Below, one piece after another: positions 1-8,222 of a DNA stretch of 64,000 bases. The DNA lies in contig NZ_CAJLKP010000005.1 of the NCBI RefSeq assembly GCF_905207245.1, positions 62,001 to 126,000 on the forward strand, written 5' to 3'. Under the pieces are notes generated by a model, which ran no database searches, was not told the origin of the DNA, and was given only the letters and a program-made list of their open reading frames with translations. Both the position numbers and the translations under genes were made by a program. Numbering within the stretch: position 1 is the stretch's first letter; each line of letters opens with the position of its first letter. Origin of the DNA: an uncultured Bacteroides sp. (GTDB lineage Bacteria > Bacteroidota > Bacteroidia > Bacteroidales > Bacteroidaceae).

Positions 1-900
1 TTCAAGTACCTGCGAGGGGTTTTGCCCGCGAAGCATCTGCACAATACCTTCCACACCGTCGGAATAATTACGTTTGCCATCATAGAATCCCAGTACACCT
101 TTGCGCTCCAAGCTTCCATATTTCAGTCTACCGATGTCATCCAAATACACAGGCACGCCATTATCTGTTTTGATAACGATACGTCCCAAGTCCTTCAAAT
201 CTTTCACCAGACCGATACCCCGGATTACATAGCTCAGATCACCCCGGCTCAACATACTGCCACCGGCATTCACATTGTTCATTTCCACTTTTTCGGTTAC
301 GTCAGAAAGTGAGATATCATACTCTTCCATTTTCCGCGGGTTCAGTTCAATCTGATATTGGGTAGTAATGCCGCCATAATTGCTGACATCGGCCACCCCC
401 GTTACTTGTTTCAGCCGGGGAATAATCACCCATTTATGCAAATCGGTCATCTCGCGCAAATCCAGATTATCACTTTCAATAACATAGCGAAATATCTCAC
501 CGGTGGGAGAGGTCAGGGGATTCAATCCCGGTACGGCATCATAAGGCAGCTCTACATCTACCAACCGCTCTTGTACGCGCTGGCGTGCCCAATAGTCATC
601 AATACCATCATCAAACACTAATACCACAGTGCTCAGCCCGAAAGTATTCTTGCTTCGCATCACATTTAGCCCTGGCAGACCGTTCACGGCTCGTTCTATA
701 GGAATCGTAATCTGCTGTTCTATTTCCTCGGCTGCCAGTCCCGGTACTTGGGTTACAATCTGTACGGTGGTATCCGCAATGTCCGGATAAGCATCAATTG
801 CCAGCCTTGTCCACGAATAATAGCCCACCACGGCAATGAAGCTAAACAAGACGAACATCAGTCCTCGACGATGTATCGCCAGATAAATTAATTTCTTCAT
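1..900 (-). CDS. CusA/CzcA-family heavy-metal efflux RND pump (N-terminal 300 residues, cut by window edge)
   Basis: This is the inner-membrane proton-driven pump of a tripartite metal or cation exporter. Reading leftward from an ATG at 898-900 the frame stays open to base 1. The first residues, MKKLIYLAIHRRGL, are followed by a hydrophobic first transmembrane helix, and then by features typical of the family: TRLAIDAYPDI, an EEIEQQITIPIER stretch and VNGLPGL. These are the start of the porter domain of CusA/CzcA proteins, which are usually about 1,030-1,060 aa, so roughly 70% lies outside the window. It starts 16 bp after the stop of the adaptor gene, so the two are one operon. Which metal is exported (Cu/Ag or Co/Zn/Cd) cannot be decided from this part. 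Confidence 0.93.
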   Translation of the reverse strand, partial: MKKLIYLAIHRRGLMFVLFSFIAVVGYYSWTRLAIDAYPDIADTTVQIVTQVPGLAAEEIEQQITIPIERAVNGLPGLNVMRSKNTFGLSTVVLVFDDGIDDYWARQRVQERLVDVELPYDAVPGLNPLTSPTGEIFRYVIESDNLDLREMTDLHKWVIIPRLKQVTGVADVSNYGGITTQYQIELNPRKMEEYDISLSDVTEKVEMNNVNAGGSMLSRGDLSYVIRGIGLVKDLKDLGRIVIKTDNGVPVYLDDIGRLKYGSLERKGVLGFYDGKRNYSDGVEGIVQMLRGQNPSQVLE

Positions 901-916
901 ATGTGCAAGCCGGTGT

Positions 917-2023
917 TTAGTTGGCGTTCAGTAGATAGAAAGCGCCATCGGAGATGAATTTCTCTCCCGGTTGCAGACCGGAGATGATGACGCACTTGTC
1001 ACCATCGGTAGCGGAAGTTTCCACTTTTCGTTTCAGAAACTGATTGTTGCCTAAAGATACCAGTGCATACGCCTGCTCTTCCTCTTGTAAGATGGCGGAA
1101 GTGGGAATCAGGACGCTTTCGGCAGGTTCATCAGTCAGTTTTACTGTGGCATACATGGCAGGTTTCATCAATCGTTCTTTGTTGTCACATGCCACCAGTA
1201 CTTCTACCGAACGTGTATCCTCGTCCAGCATTTCGTTGATGTGATAGATACTACCATTAAAGGTGCGCCTTGGCTGCGATACCAATGAAATTTCCACTTG
1301 TTTCAAAGAAGAAAGTAGCGGCATATCTTTCTCTTTCACATTGGCAGCCACCCATATTTCATTCAAATCTGCAACAACGACAATGGGGTCTGCATCATCT
1401 TTCATGAACTGTCCGATAACAATATCATTCTTTACTACTTCACCGGAAATGGGTGAGCGGACAATCATAGGTTGCCCCAACACCAACTCATCCGGTTCTA
1501 TCTGGAAGACTTTCAGTGCTGCCAACGCATTTTCATAATCTTTCTTTTTGAGTTCGTAGTTCACTTCGGCTTCTTCCACCTCTTTCTGTGCACTGACCTT
1601 ATGCGCATACAAATCCTGTTCCCGGCGCAGGTTTTTGGAAGCCAGTTCCATTTCTTGTTTGGCCTGATAATAGACTTTTCCCGTTTCAAAAAAGTCGGGC
1701 GAGCTGATTTCAAATAGCGGGCTGCCTTTATCCACTTTCTGTCCCAGACGGATAAAGGAGCGCGTTACGCGTCCTGCAAATGGGGAGGCAATTTCTGCAT
1801 AATGATTTGGGATGGCTTTCACTATACCGGATACAGTGAATGTCGTTTCATGCAATTCTTTATGTACTTCGCTTATTATCAGTTTTTTTGCTACGGGAGA
1901 TTCTGAAGATACAGTAATAGTATCTCCTGAGACAGAAAACTCTTGCATTTCCTGTTCTTTTTGCCGACCGGTACAGGCATAACACATCATGCCGGTCAGG
2001 CACAATAAATATATGTATTTCAT
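917..2023 (-). CDS. CusB/HlyD-family periplasmic adaptor lipoprotein of the metal efflux system
   Basis: A 368-aa membrane fusion protein that links the RND pump to an outer-membrane channel. It has a lipoprotein-like signal (hydrophobic stretch ending in MMCYAC near residues 12-17, then a polar tail). A lipoyl/barrel-sandwich half follows around residues 75-105 (GRVTRSFIRLGQKVDKGSPLF). Next is a charged coiled-coil hairpin at about 120-170, then the second lipoyl half with IVRSPISGEVV. The order beta-barrel and membrane-proximal domain ends with LQPGEKFISDGAF, typical of CusB-like proteins. It lies directly upstream of the pump gene and 40 bp downstream of a small His-rich membrane protein. 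No outer-membrane factor (CusC/TolC) is visible in the window; it may follow the pump. Confidence 0.92.
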   Translation of the reverse strand: MKYIYLLCLTGMMCYACTGRQKEQEMQEFSVSGDTITVSSESPVAKKLIISEVHKELHETTFTVSGIVKAIPNHYAEIASPFAGRVTRSFIRLGQKVDKGSPLFEISSPDFFETGKVYYQAKQEMELASKNLRREQDLYAHKVSAQKEVEEAEVNYELKKKDYENALAALKVFQIEPDELVLGQPMIVRSPISGEVVKNDIVIGQFMKDDADPIVVVADLNEIWVAANVKEKDMPLLSSLKQVEISLVSQPRRTFNGSIYHINEMLDEDTRSVEVLVACDNKERLMKPAMYATVKLTDEPAESVLIPTSAILQEEEQAYALVSLGNNQFLKRKVETSATDGDKCVIISGLQPGEKFISDGAFYLLNAN

Positions 2024-2063
2024 TTCTTTGTTGTTATGTTGGAAACTTGTTTTTACTCATGTA

Positions 2064-2432
2064 TTAAGAATAACAGGCATAGTCACCTGTTCGGAATACA
2101 TGGCAGGGAGGAGAACGTAAATGGAATAATCGGAAAGGGCGTACAATCCGATTCGTTCCATCCGGCAAAAAAATGAAACCTAAGAAGAATAAGATAAAGG
2201 GGACAACCGGTAACTCATGCGAACTGTCCAGGCATAACAGATTAAAACAGGAGACAGTTTCCCATTCTGTTTCTGTATGCGAATGATGTGTACCTGGTAG
2301 GTATGGATGGGAGTGAGTTACGAGGAAATGATCGACTACATGTGTATGGACAAAGGCTGTGTTTCCTACATAGTAATAAGCGAATACTACTATTAGTAAA
2401 AACTTTATGGTATTAGAAAGTAACCTTTTCAC
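2064..2432 (-). CDS. Small His-rich membrane protein leading the metal efflux operon
   Basis: An unnamed protein of about 123 aa with a hydrophobic N-terminal segment (KFLLIVVFAYYY), a His-rich periplasmic-type stretch (HTHVVDH, THSHPY, THHSHTE), a second hydrophobic segment (VVPFILFFLGFIFL) and a basic, Cys-containing tail. The frame can be extended upstream to 2486. However, a full promoter (TTTG, 20 bp, TACCTTTG) lies inside that extension at 2456-2487, so transcription starts too late for it. I therefore chose the GTG at 2430-2432. His clusters next to CusA/CusB homologues suggest metal binding or sensing, which is inference. No known domain is recognised. Confidence 0.7.
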   Translation of the reverse strand: MKRLLSNTIKFLLIVVFAYYYVGNTAFVHTHVVDHFLVTHSHPYLPGTHHSHTETEWETVSCFNLLCLDSSHELPVVPFILFFLGFIFLPDGTNRIVRPFRLFHLRSPPCHVFRTGDYACYS

Positions 2433-2455
2433 ATGCAATGGTTTTGCTTTGGCGG

Positions 2456-2487
2456 CAAAGGTAGTACATATTTCATACTCCATCAAA
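2456..2487 (-). promoter_or_regulatory. Promoter of the metal efflux operon
   Basis: On the minus strand TTTG (2484-2487), 20 bp and TACCTTTG (2456-2463) match the Bacteroides -33/-7 consensus exactly. Transcription would begin near 2448-2450, about 16 nt before the GTG start at 2432. Confidence 0.75.
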
Positions 2488-2536
2488 AAGGATGCTGAAT
2501 TATTTCTTAAAATAATTCAGCCAAGGAGGATATTGT

Positions 2537-2658
2537 TATCAAGTCCGTACTTGCTCCGTATCTGCTCCGTACCAGGCCCGTAGCATCTCCGTACTCTATA
2601 GCACGGACTTAGTACGGAGTTGGTACGGAGCAGATACGGAGCAAGTACGGACTTGATA
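2537..2658. repeat. 38-bp perfect inverted repeat with nested arms
   Basis: Arms 2537-2574 and 2621-2658 are exact reverse complements. The 46-bp centre carries a second 9-bp inverted pair (2587-2595 and 2611-2619). The arms themselves are built from iterations of CCGTAC/CCGTAT separated by TTGCT or CTGCT. It lies downstream of the oxidoreductase gene (stop at 2706) and upstream of the efflux operon promoter. It could act as a strong transcript-end hairpin, although no T-run follows it. Confidence 0.9.
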
Positions 2659-2705
2659 TGGAGCAGGTAAATGAATGAGCTCAAAAAAGTTCTTTTAATC
2701 GATAA

Positions 2706-3263
2706 TCACCAAACATCTTCAGTTTTGTCTTCTCCTACAAATGCTGTCAGCTTTTTCTTGTAAATATCCACTCCTTTGGCTATATTTCTTTCTGCATCAG
2801 GAGTTCCCATCCCATATACCACAAAAGGAGTCTGCCACATCATTCCACCATGTACGGCACCTGCCTGATAGGGACGCAACAATTCATCTACCGTGAAACC
2901 GTTCCTTCCACCGCTTCGGTATGCCTCGAATTCAGAACCGGTGGTTGTAGCTACCATCAACGGTTTACCTGCCACTGCGGGAGTCTTTGCCAGATGGGTA
3001 AATATCTGGTCTTGCCATTGTTTTAACAAAGAAGGGGCCGACATCCAATAAAACGGAAACTGATATACCACAGCCGTGGCATGTGAAATAATGCGACTCC
3101 ATGCGTCCATATTGAAGACATCATCTGCCGGCATCTCATACAAATTATATACAGCCACTTCTTCTATATCCTTTATAGCATCGACCAAGGCTTTGTTTGC
3201 TTGCGATTTTTCCATGTTGGGGTGTGCCAGCAATACCACAACTTTCTTCAGAACTTTATCCAT
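2706..3263 (-). CDS. NAD(P)H-dependent flavodoxin-fold oxidoreductase (KefF/MdaB-like)
   Basis: A 185-aa flavoprotein-type quinone or nitro reductase of the flavodoxin_2 family. The core starts with KVVVLLAHPNMEKSQANKAL, the FMN-binding first strand and loop. It continues with the WSRIISHATAVVYQFPFYWMSAPSLLKQWQD region that forms the active-site side, and TTTGSEFEAYRSGG, and has the usual length for small family members. The open frame extends to 3305, but the ATG at 3263 is preferred. It follows an A-rich Bacteroides-style leader (AAAAATAAT), and a -7 box at 3303-3310 lies within the extension. The physiological substrate is unknown. It appears to be a single-gene transcript. Confidence 0.85.
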   Translation of the reverse strand: MDKVLKKVVVLLAHPNMEKSQANKALVDAIKDIEEVAVYNLYEMPADDVFNMDAWSRIISHATAVVYQFPFYWMSAPSLLKQWQDQIFTHLAKTPAVAGKPLMVATTTGSEFEAYRSGGRNGFTVDELLRPYQAGAVHGGMMWQTPFVVYGMGTPDAERNIAKGVDIYKKKLTAFVGEDKTEDVW

Positions 3264-3577
3264 ATTATTTTTGAGGTTTTGGTGAATAATCAATGTGACA
3301 GGCAAAAGTAATAAAATATTTGATAAATAAATATCTGTTTATTCAAAAACAATTGCTTATATTTGCAATGATAAAAAAAGTTTTATGTTTAAATCTAAGA
3401 AGAGTTTGGTGAGGTAAATAATCTGTAGCTCTATTTGCAGATTATCCATTCGTTTTTTGCTCGGGCATATTCTTGTCCGGGTTATTTCTATATTATATAA
3501 GTTATTAACAAATAGCGAATTCGCATAGGGATAAGTGTATTCTTATATGTAGTTTGCATCCTAAAGTAACAGAAGCA
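3264..3577. other. Divergent intergenic region between the oxidoreductase and the GNAT gene
   Basis: It holds a minus-strand -7 box TACTTTTG at 3303-3310 for the oxidoreductase, without a clear -33 partner. For the plus-strand gene there is only a near-match (TAGTTTG at about 3550-3556). Two weak hairpins around 3420-3445 and 3460-3482 are visible. I see no further gene. Confidence 0.5.
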
Positions 3578-4132
3578 ATGAACTTAAACAATATTCAAAT
3601 CAGAGAGACTCAAATAGAAGATTTTAACGCCGTTATGGAAATCCACGAGCAGGCATTCCGCAATAAAAAAGAACCTGAATTAGTTGCTAATCTGCTGGCT
3701 GACGAGAGTGGTCAACCGGCAATTTCATTACTTGCCCTATACAATGGTCGACCCGCCGGACATATACTTTTTACCCGAGCTTATTTTGACGGGCAACAGG
3801 TGCAACCCATGATGCACATTCTGGCTCCATTGGCCGTGAAGCCGGAGTTTCAACGTCAGGGTGTAGGAGGAGAATTAATAAAAGCAGGCATCAGACTGCT
3901 GCAGGAAATGGGAACCAATCTTATTTTCGTATTAGGGCATAAGGAATATTATCCTCAATATGGATTTTTGCCACATGCTGCACGCATGGGCTATCCGGCC
4001 CCCTATCATATCCCCGATGAATCAGGTGAATACTGGATGGTTCAGTCAATCTGTAAAACTGGTTTTGGCATAGGAAAAGGAAAGATTAAATGTGCCGATG
4101 CCATGAACAGACCGGAGTACTGGAGGGAGTGA
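3578..4132 (+). CDS. GNAT-family N-acetyltransferase (YhbS-like)
   Basis: A 184-aa acetyl-CoA-dependent acyltransferase. The acetyl-CoA binding motif A is clear: ILAPLAVKPEFQRQGVGGEL, with the Q/R-x-x-G-x-G/A loop QRQGVGG near residue 100. It is followed by FVLGHKEYYPQYGF, the hallmark of the YhbS/PF13527-like subgroup. The frame begins earlier at a TTG (3554), but the ATG at 3578 starts the domain properly (MNLNNIQIRETQIEDF) and follows the weak -7-like sequence. The substrate is unknown. A palindromic hairpin directly downstream separates it from ileS. Confidence 0.88.
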   Translation: MNLNNIQIRETQIEDFNAVMEIHEQAFRNKKEPELVANLLADESGQPAISLLALYNGRPAGHILFTRAYFDGQQVQPMMHILAPLAVKPEFQRQGVGGELIKAGIRLLQEMGTNLIFVLGHKEYYPQYGFLPHAARMGYPAPYHIPDESGEYWMVQSICKTGFGIGKGKIKCADAMNRPEYWRE

Positions 4133-4140
4133 TGAATAAA

Positions 4141-4212
4141 GCAAATTATCATTATAATGAAAATCTTGTTTGATATATATCTTATGAAATTTTCATTATA
4201 ATGATAATTCGC
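4141..4212. terminator. AT-rich hairpin between the GNAT gene and ileS
   Basis: Arms 4144-4164 and 4189-4209 are perfect 21-bp reverse complements, extending to 24 bp with one mismatch (4141-4212), around a 24-bp loop. Its place 8 bp after the stop of the GNAT gene suggests a transcript end. It has no long T-run, so termination is inferred. Confidence 0.55.
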
Positions 4213-4290
4213 GACGATTATCCAGAAACTTCAATAGGGTTGTTTTTTTGTTTTTTTCTATTCAAAAATATCTTTTCTCTAACTTTTTTG

Positions 4291-4298
4291 TAACTTTG
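4291..4298 (+). promoter_or_regulatory. -7 box for the ileS operon
   Basis: TAACTTTG fits TAnnTTTG. A T-rich stretch lies in the -33 region without an exact TTTG. The predicted leader before the ileS ATG at 4386 is about 80 nt. I see no T-box specifier or antiterminator structure there. Confidence 0.6.
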
Positions 4299-4385
4299 CA
4301 CCCTTAAAATAAAGAGGGTTATTGTTTCATATAGAAAAGTACCCCCGAATCGTAAAATTGTAACATCGTTAAATTGCAAATAAAG

Positions 4386-7300
4386 ATGGGTAAGAAGTTT
4401 GCCGAATATTCGCAGTTCGACCTCTCAAAGGTAAACGCGGAAGTGTTGAGGAAATGGGACGAGAACCAGGTTTTCGCCAAGAGTATGACAGAACGTGAAG
4501 GCTGTCCTTCTTTCGTTTTTTATGAAGGACCGCCCTCTGCCAATGGTATGCCGGGCATTCACCACGTAATGGCTCGCTCCATCAAAGATATTTTCTGCCG
4601 CTACAAAACCATGAAAGGTTTCCTGGTGAAACGTAAAGCCGGATGGGACACACACGGACTTCCTGTGGAACTGGGGGTGGAAAAAGCAATGGGCATCACT
4701 AAGGAAGATATCGGTAAAACGATCTCCGTAGCCGACTATAACGCTGCCTGCCGCAAAGATGTGATGAAGTTCACCAAAGAATGGGAAGACCTGACTCACA
4801 AGATGGGGTATTGGGTAGACATGACCGATCCTTATATCACCTACGACAACCGCTACATCGAAACTTTGTGGTGGCTGTTGAAGCAACTCTATACAAAAGG
4901 GTATCTTTATAAAGGATACACCATACAGCCGTATTCTCCCGCTGCCGGAACAGGACTGAGCTCACACGAATTAAACCAGCCCGGTTGCTACCGCGACGTG
5001 AAGGACGTGACTTGTGTGGCACAGTTCAAGATGAAGAACCCGAAGCCGGAAATGGCAGAGTGGGGAACTCCGTACTTTTTAGCATGGACCACCACTCCGT
5101 GGACATTGCCTTCAAATACCGCGCTTTGCGTAGGTCCGAAGATAGATTATGTAGCCGTACAAAGCTACAATGGATACACCGGAGAGAAAATCACCGTTGT
5201 ACTTGCCAAAGCTTTGCTCTACACGCACTTCAATAAAAAAGCGGAAGACATCGCTCTGGAAGATTACAAACCGGGAGATAAGCTGATACCGTTCAAAATT
5301 GTAGGAGAATATAAAGGTCCGGACCTTGTGGGTATGGAATATGAGCAACTGATACCGTGGGTAAATCCGGGCGAAGGCGCATTCCGTGTAATCTCAGGTG
5401 ACTATGTGACTACGGAAGACGGTACAGGTATCGTACATATTGCTCCGACATTCGGTGCGGACGATGCCCAGGTAGCGAAAGCCGCCGGCGTTCCGCCTTT
5501 GCAACTCATCAATAGGAAAGGTGAACTCCGCCCGATGGTGGACCTGACCGGTAAGTTCTATAAATTGGACGAACTGGATGAGAACTTCGTGAAAGAGCGC
5601 GTAAACGTAGACTTATATAAAGAATATGCAGGCCGTTTCGTGAAGAACGCTTACGACCCGAATCTGACAGATCAAGACGAAAGTCTGGACGTAAGTCTCT
5701 GCATGATGATGAAAGCCAACAACCAGGCATTCAAGATAGAGAAGCATGTGCACAATTATCCGCACTGCTGGCGTACGGATAAACCCGTATTGTATTATCC
5801 GTTGGATAGCTGGTTCATCCGCTCTACCGCTTGCAAAGACCGCATGATAGAGCTGAACAAGACGATCAACTGGAAACCGGAAAGCACCGGTACGGGACGT
5901 TTTGGCAAGTGGCTGGAAAATCTGAACGACTGGAACCTGAGCCGTTCACGTTACTGGGGTACTCCGTTGCCTATCTGGCGCACGGAAGACAACAGCGAGG
6001 AAATCTGCATCGGTTCGGTTGAAGAGCTTTATAATGAAATAGAGAAATCCGTAGCTGCCGGATTCATGAAGTCCAATCCTTATAAGGATAAAGGTTTCGT
6101 ACCCGGTGAGTACAATGGAGAAAATTATGATAAGATAGACTTGCACCGTCCGTATGTGGATGACATCATCCTCGTATCCAAAGATGGCAAGCCCATGAAG
6201 CGTGAAGCGGACTTGATAGACGTATGGTTCGATTCCGGAGCCATGCCGTATGCACAAATCCACTATCCGTTCGAAAATAAAGAACTGCTGGATAGCCATC
6301 AGGTTTACCCTGCCGACTTTATCGCCGAAGGTGTGGACCAGACACGCGGTTGGTTCTTTACACTCCATGCCATCGCTTCAATGGTATTCGATACCATTTC
6401 TTACAAGGCTGTTATCTCTAACGGATTGGTACTTGACAAGAATGGTAACAAGATGTCCAAGCGTCTGGGCAATGGTGTAGATCCATTCTCAACTATCGAG
6501 AAGTATGGGTCCGACCCCTTGCGCTGGTACATGATCACCAATTCTTCTCCGTGGGATAACCTGAAATTCGACGTAGACGGCATCGAGGAAGTTCGTCGTA
6601 AATTCTTTGGTACCTTATATAATACGTATTCTTTCTTCTCACTCTACGCCAATGTAGACGGATTTGAATACAAGGAAGCTGACGTGCCGATGGCTGAACG
6701 TCCTGAAATCGACCGTTGGATACTCTCCGTACTGAATACACTGGTGAAAGAAGTGGATACTTGCTATAGCGAATACGAGCCGACAAAAGCCGGACGTCTG
6801 ATATCCGACTTCGTAAACGACAACCTATCCAACTGGTACGTTCGTCTGAACCGTAAACGTTTCTGGGGTGGTGAATTTACACAGGATAAGTTGTCTGCAT
6901 ACCAGACTCTGTACACTTGTCTGGAAACCGTTGCCAAATTGATGTCTCCCATCGCTCCATTCTATGCCGACAAGCTCTATATGGACTTGATCACCGCAAC
7001 GGGACGTGATAACGTGGTATCCGTACACTTGGCCAAATTCCCCGAATACAACGAGGAAATGATAGACAAGGAACTGGAAGCCCGCATGCAGATGGCACAA
7101 GATGTAACTTCCATGGTATTGGCTTTGCGCCGTAAAGTGAACATCAAAGTACGTCAGCCGTTGCAATGTATCATGATACCGGTAGTGGACGAAGAACAAC
7201 GTGCCCACATCGAAGCTGTAAAGGCACTTATCATGAGCGAAGTGAACGTGAAGGATATCAAGTTCGTAGACGGCGCTGCCGGCGTGTTGGTGAAGAAGGT

Positions 7301-7811
7301 GAAATGTGACTTCAAGAAGATGGGACCGAAATTCGGAAAACAGATGAAAGCCGTAGCTGCCGCTGTAGCGGGAATGTCACAGGAAGCTATCGCCGAACTG
7401 GAAAAGAACGGTTCCTATACCTTGCAACTGGATGGTGCGGATGTAGTTGTGGAAGCTGCCGATGTAGAGATATTCAGCGAAGACATTCCAGGATGGCTGG
7501 TTGCCAATGAAGGAAAACTGACTGTTGCCCTGGATGTAACCGTTACAGAAGAACTTCGCCGCGAAGGTATTGCCCGTGAGCTGGTTAACCGTATTCAGAA
7601 CATCCGTAAGTCAAGCGGTTTGGAGATAACAGACAAAATAAAGATTACATTATCAAAAAATCAGCAAACAGATGATGCGGTAAACGAATATAAAGACTAT
7701 ATTTGTAACCAGGTTTTAGGAACCTCACTGACGCTGACCGATGAGGTGGAAAACGGCACGGAACTAAACTTTGACGATTTCTCCCTGTACGTAAGCGTTG
7801 TAAAAGAATAA
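4386..7811 (+). CDS. ileS: Isoleucyl-tRNA synthetase, type 2 (eukaryote-like)
   Basis: This 1,141-aa class Ia enzyme charges tRNA-Ile in the cytoplasm. The length and the C-terminal anticodon-binding extension fit the type 2 (IleS2) lineage common in Bacteroidota, known for low mupirocin sensitivity. The KMSKS loop is KMSKR at residues 689-693. The editing (CP1) domain lies between them, with TWTLPSNTALCV and HIAPTFGADD visible; the WDTHGLPVE signature is near 80. The HIGH signature is altered: residues 57-60 read G-I-H-H instead of H-x-G-H, see findings. I chose ATG 4386 over the TTG at 4374 because MGKKFAEYSQFD is the usual start. It heads an operon with the DksA-like gene and lspA. Confidence 0.97.
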   Translation: MGKKFAEYSQFDLSKVNAEVLRKWDENQVFAKSMTEREGCPSFVFYEGPPSANGMPGIHHVMARSIKDIFCRYKTMKGFLVKRKAGWDTHGLPVELGVEKAMGITKEDIGKTISVADYNAACRKDVMKFTKEWEDLTHKMGYWVDMTDPYITYDNRYIETLWWLLKQLYTKGYLYKGYTIQPYSPAAGTGLSSHELNQPGCYRDVKDVTCVAQFKMKNPKPEMAEWGTPYFLAWTTTPWTLPSNTALCVGPKIDYVAVQSYNGYTGEKITVVLAKALLYTHFNKKAEDIALEDYKPGDKLIPFKIVGEYKGPDLVGMEYEQLIPWVNPGEGAFRVISGDYVTTEDGTGIVHIAPTFGADDAQVAKAAGVPPLQLINRKGELRPMVDLTGKFYKLDELDENFVKERVNVDLYKEYAGRFVKNAYDPNLTDQDESLDVSLCMMMKANNQAFKIEKHVHNYPHCWRTDKPVLYYPLDSWFIRSTACKDRMIELNKTINWKPESTGTGRFGKWLENLNDWNLSRSRYWGTPLPIWRTEDNSEEICIGSVEELYNEIEKSVAAGFMKSNPYKDKGFVPGEYNGENYDKIDLHRPYVDDIILVSKDGKPMKREADLIDVWFDSGAMPYAQIHYPFENKELLDSHQVYPADFIAEGVDQTRGWFFTLHAIASMVFDTISYKAVISNGLVLDKNGNKMSKRLGNGVDPFSTIEKYGSDPLRWYMITNSSPWDNLKFDVDGIEEVRRKFFGTLYNTYSFFSLYANVDGFEYKEADVPMAERPEIDRWILSVLNTLVKEVDTCYSEYEPTKAGRLISDFVNDNLSNWYVRLNRKRFWGGEFTQDKLSAYQTLYTCLETVAKLMSPIAPFYADKLYMDLITATGRDNVVSVHLAKFPEYNEEMIDKELEARMQMAQDVTSMVLALRRKVNIKVRQPLQCIMIPVVDEEQRAHIEAVKALIMSEVNVKDIKFVDGAAGVLVKKVKCDFKKMGPKFGKQMKAVAAAVAGMSQEAIAELEKNGSYTLQLDGADVVVEAADVEIFSEDIPGWLVANEGKLTVALDVTVTEELRREGIARELVNRIQNIRKSSGLEITDKIKITLSKNQQTDDAVNEYKDYICNQVLGTSLTLTDEVENGTELNFDDFSLYVSVVKE

Positions 7812-7839
7812 TAATACTAACGATTAAACACGTAAAGTT

Positions 7840-8220
7840 ATGGCAGAAAAAACAAGATACTCGGATGCTGAATTGGAAGAATTCCGCGCCATTATTAATG
7901 AGAAGTTAGAGTTGGCACAACGCGATTATGAATTGCTGAAAGCCAGTTTAACCGGAGCCGACGGTAATGATACCGACGATACATCTCCGACATACAAAGT
8001 TTTAGAGGAAGGTGCCAACACCTTATCTAAAGAAGAAACTACGCGTCTGGCGCAACGTCAGCTGAAGTTTATCCAAGGGCTGCAAGCCGCATTGATACGC
8101 ATTGAGAACAAGACGTATGGTATTTGCCGCGAAACCGGCAAATTGATTCCTGCTGAACGTCTACGTGCTGTGCCTCATGCTACATTGAGCATTGAAGCCA
8201 AAAATAACGGTAAAAAGTAA
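7840..8220 (+). CDS. DksA/TraR-family RNA polymerase-binding regulator with a degenerate zinc finger
   Basis: A 126-aa DksA/TraR-type protein: N-terminal helical hairpin (residues 8-90), with an acidic turn DGNDTDDTSPTY at about 41-52 corresponding to the coiled-coil tip. The zinc-finger segment YGICRETGKLIPAERLRAVPHAT follows near 93-115. Only the first of the four canonical zinc cysteines remains; CxxC becomes CxxT and the second pair is missing, so metal binding is unlikely. The family binds the secondary channel of RNA polymerase to tune transcription, often with ppGpp. It starts 29 bp after ileS and ends 2 bp before lspA, the usual Bacteroides gene order. Confidence 0.88.
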   Translation: MAEKTRYSDAELEEFRAIINEKLELAQRDYELLKASLTGADGNDTDDTSPTYKVLEEGANTLSKEETTRLAQRQLKFIQGLQAALIRIENKTYGICRETGKLIPAERLRAVPHATLSIEAKNNGKK

Positions 8221-8222
8221 GG

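Noticed and set aside
2537..2658. CRISPR array
   Set aside because: The repeats are short iterations arranged as one palindrome, not as direct repeats with unique spacers, and no cas genes exist in the window.
4299..4385. T-box riboswitch upstream of ileS
   Set aside because: The leader is only about 80 nt, shows no antiterminator or conserved T-box sequence, and T-boxes are not typical of Bacteroidota.
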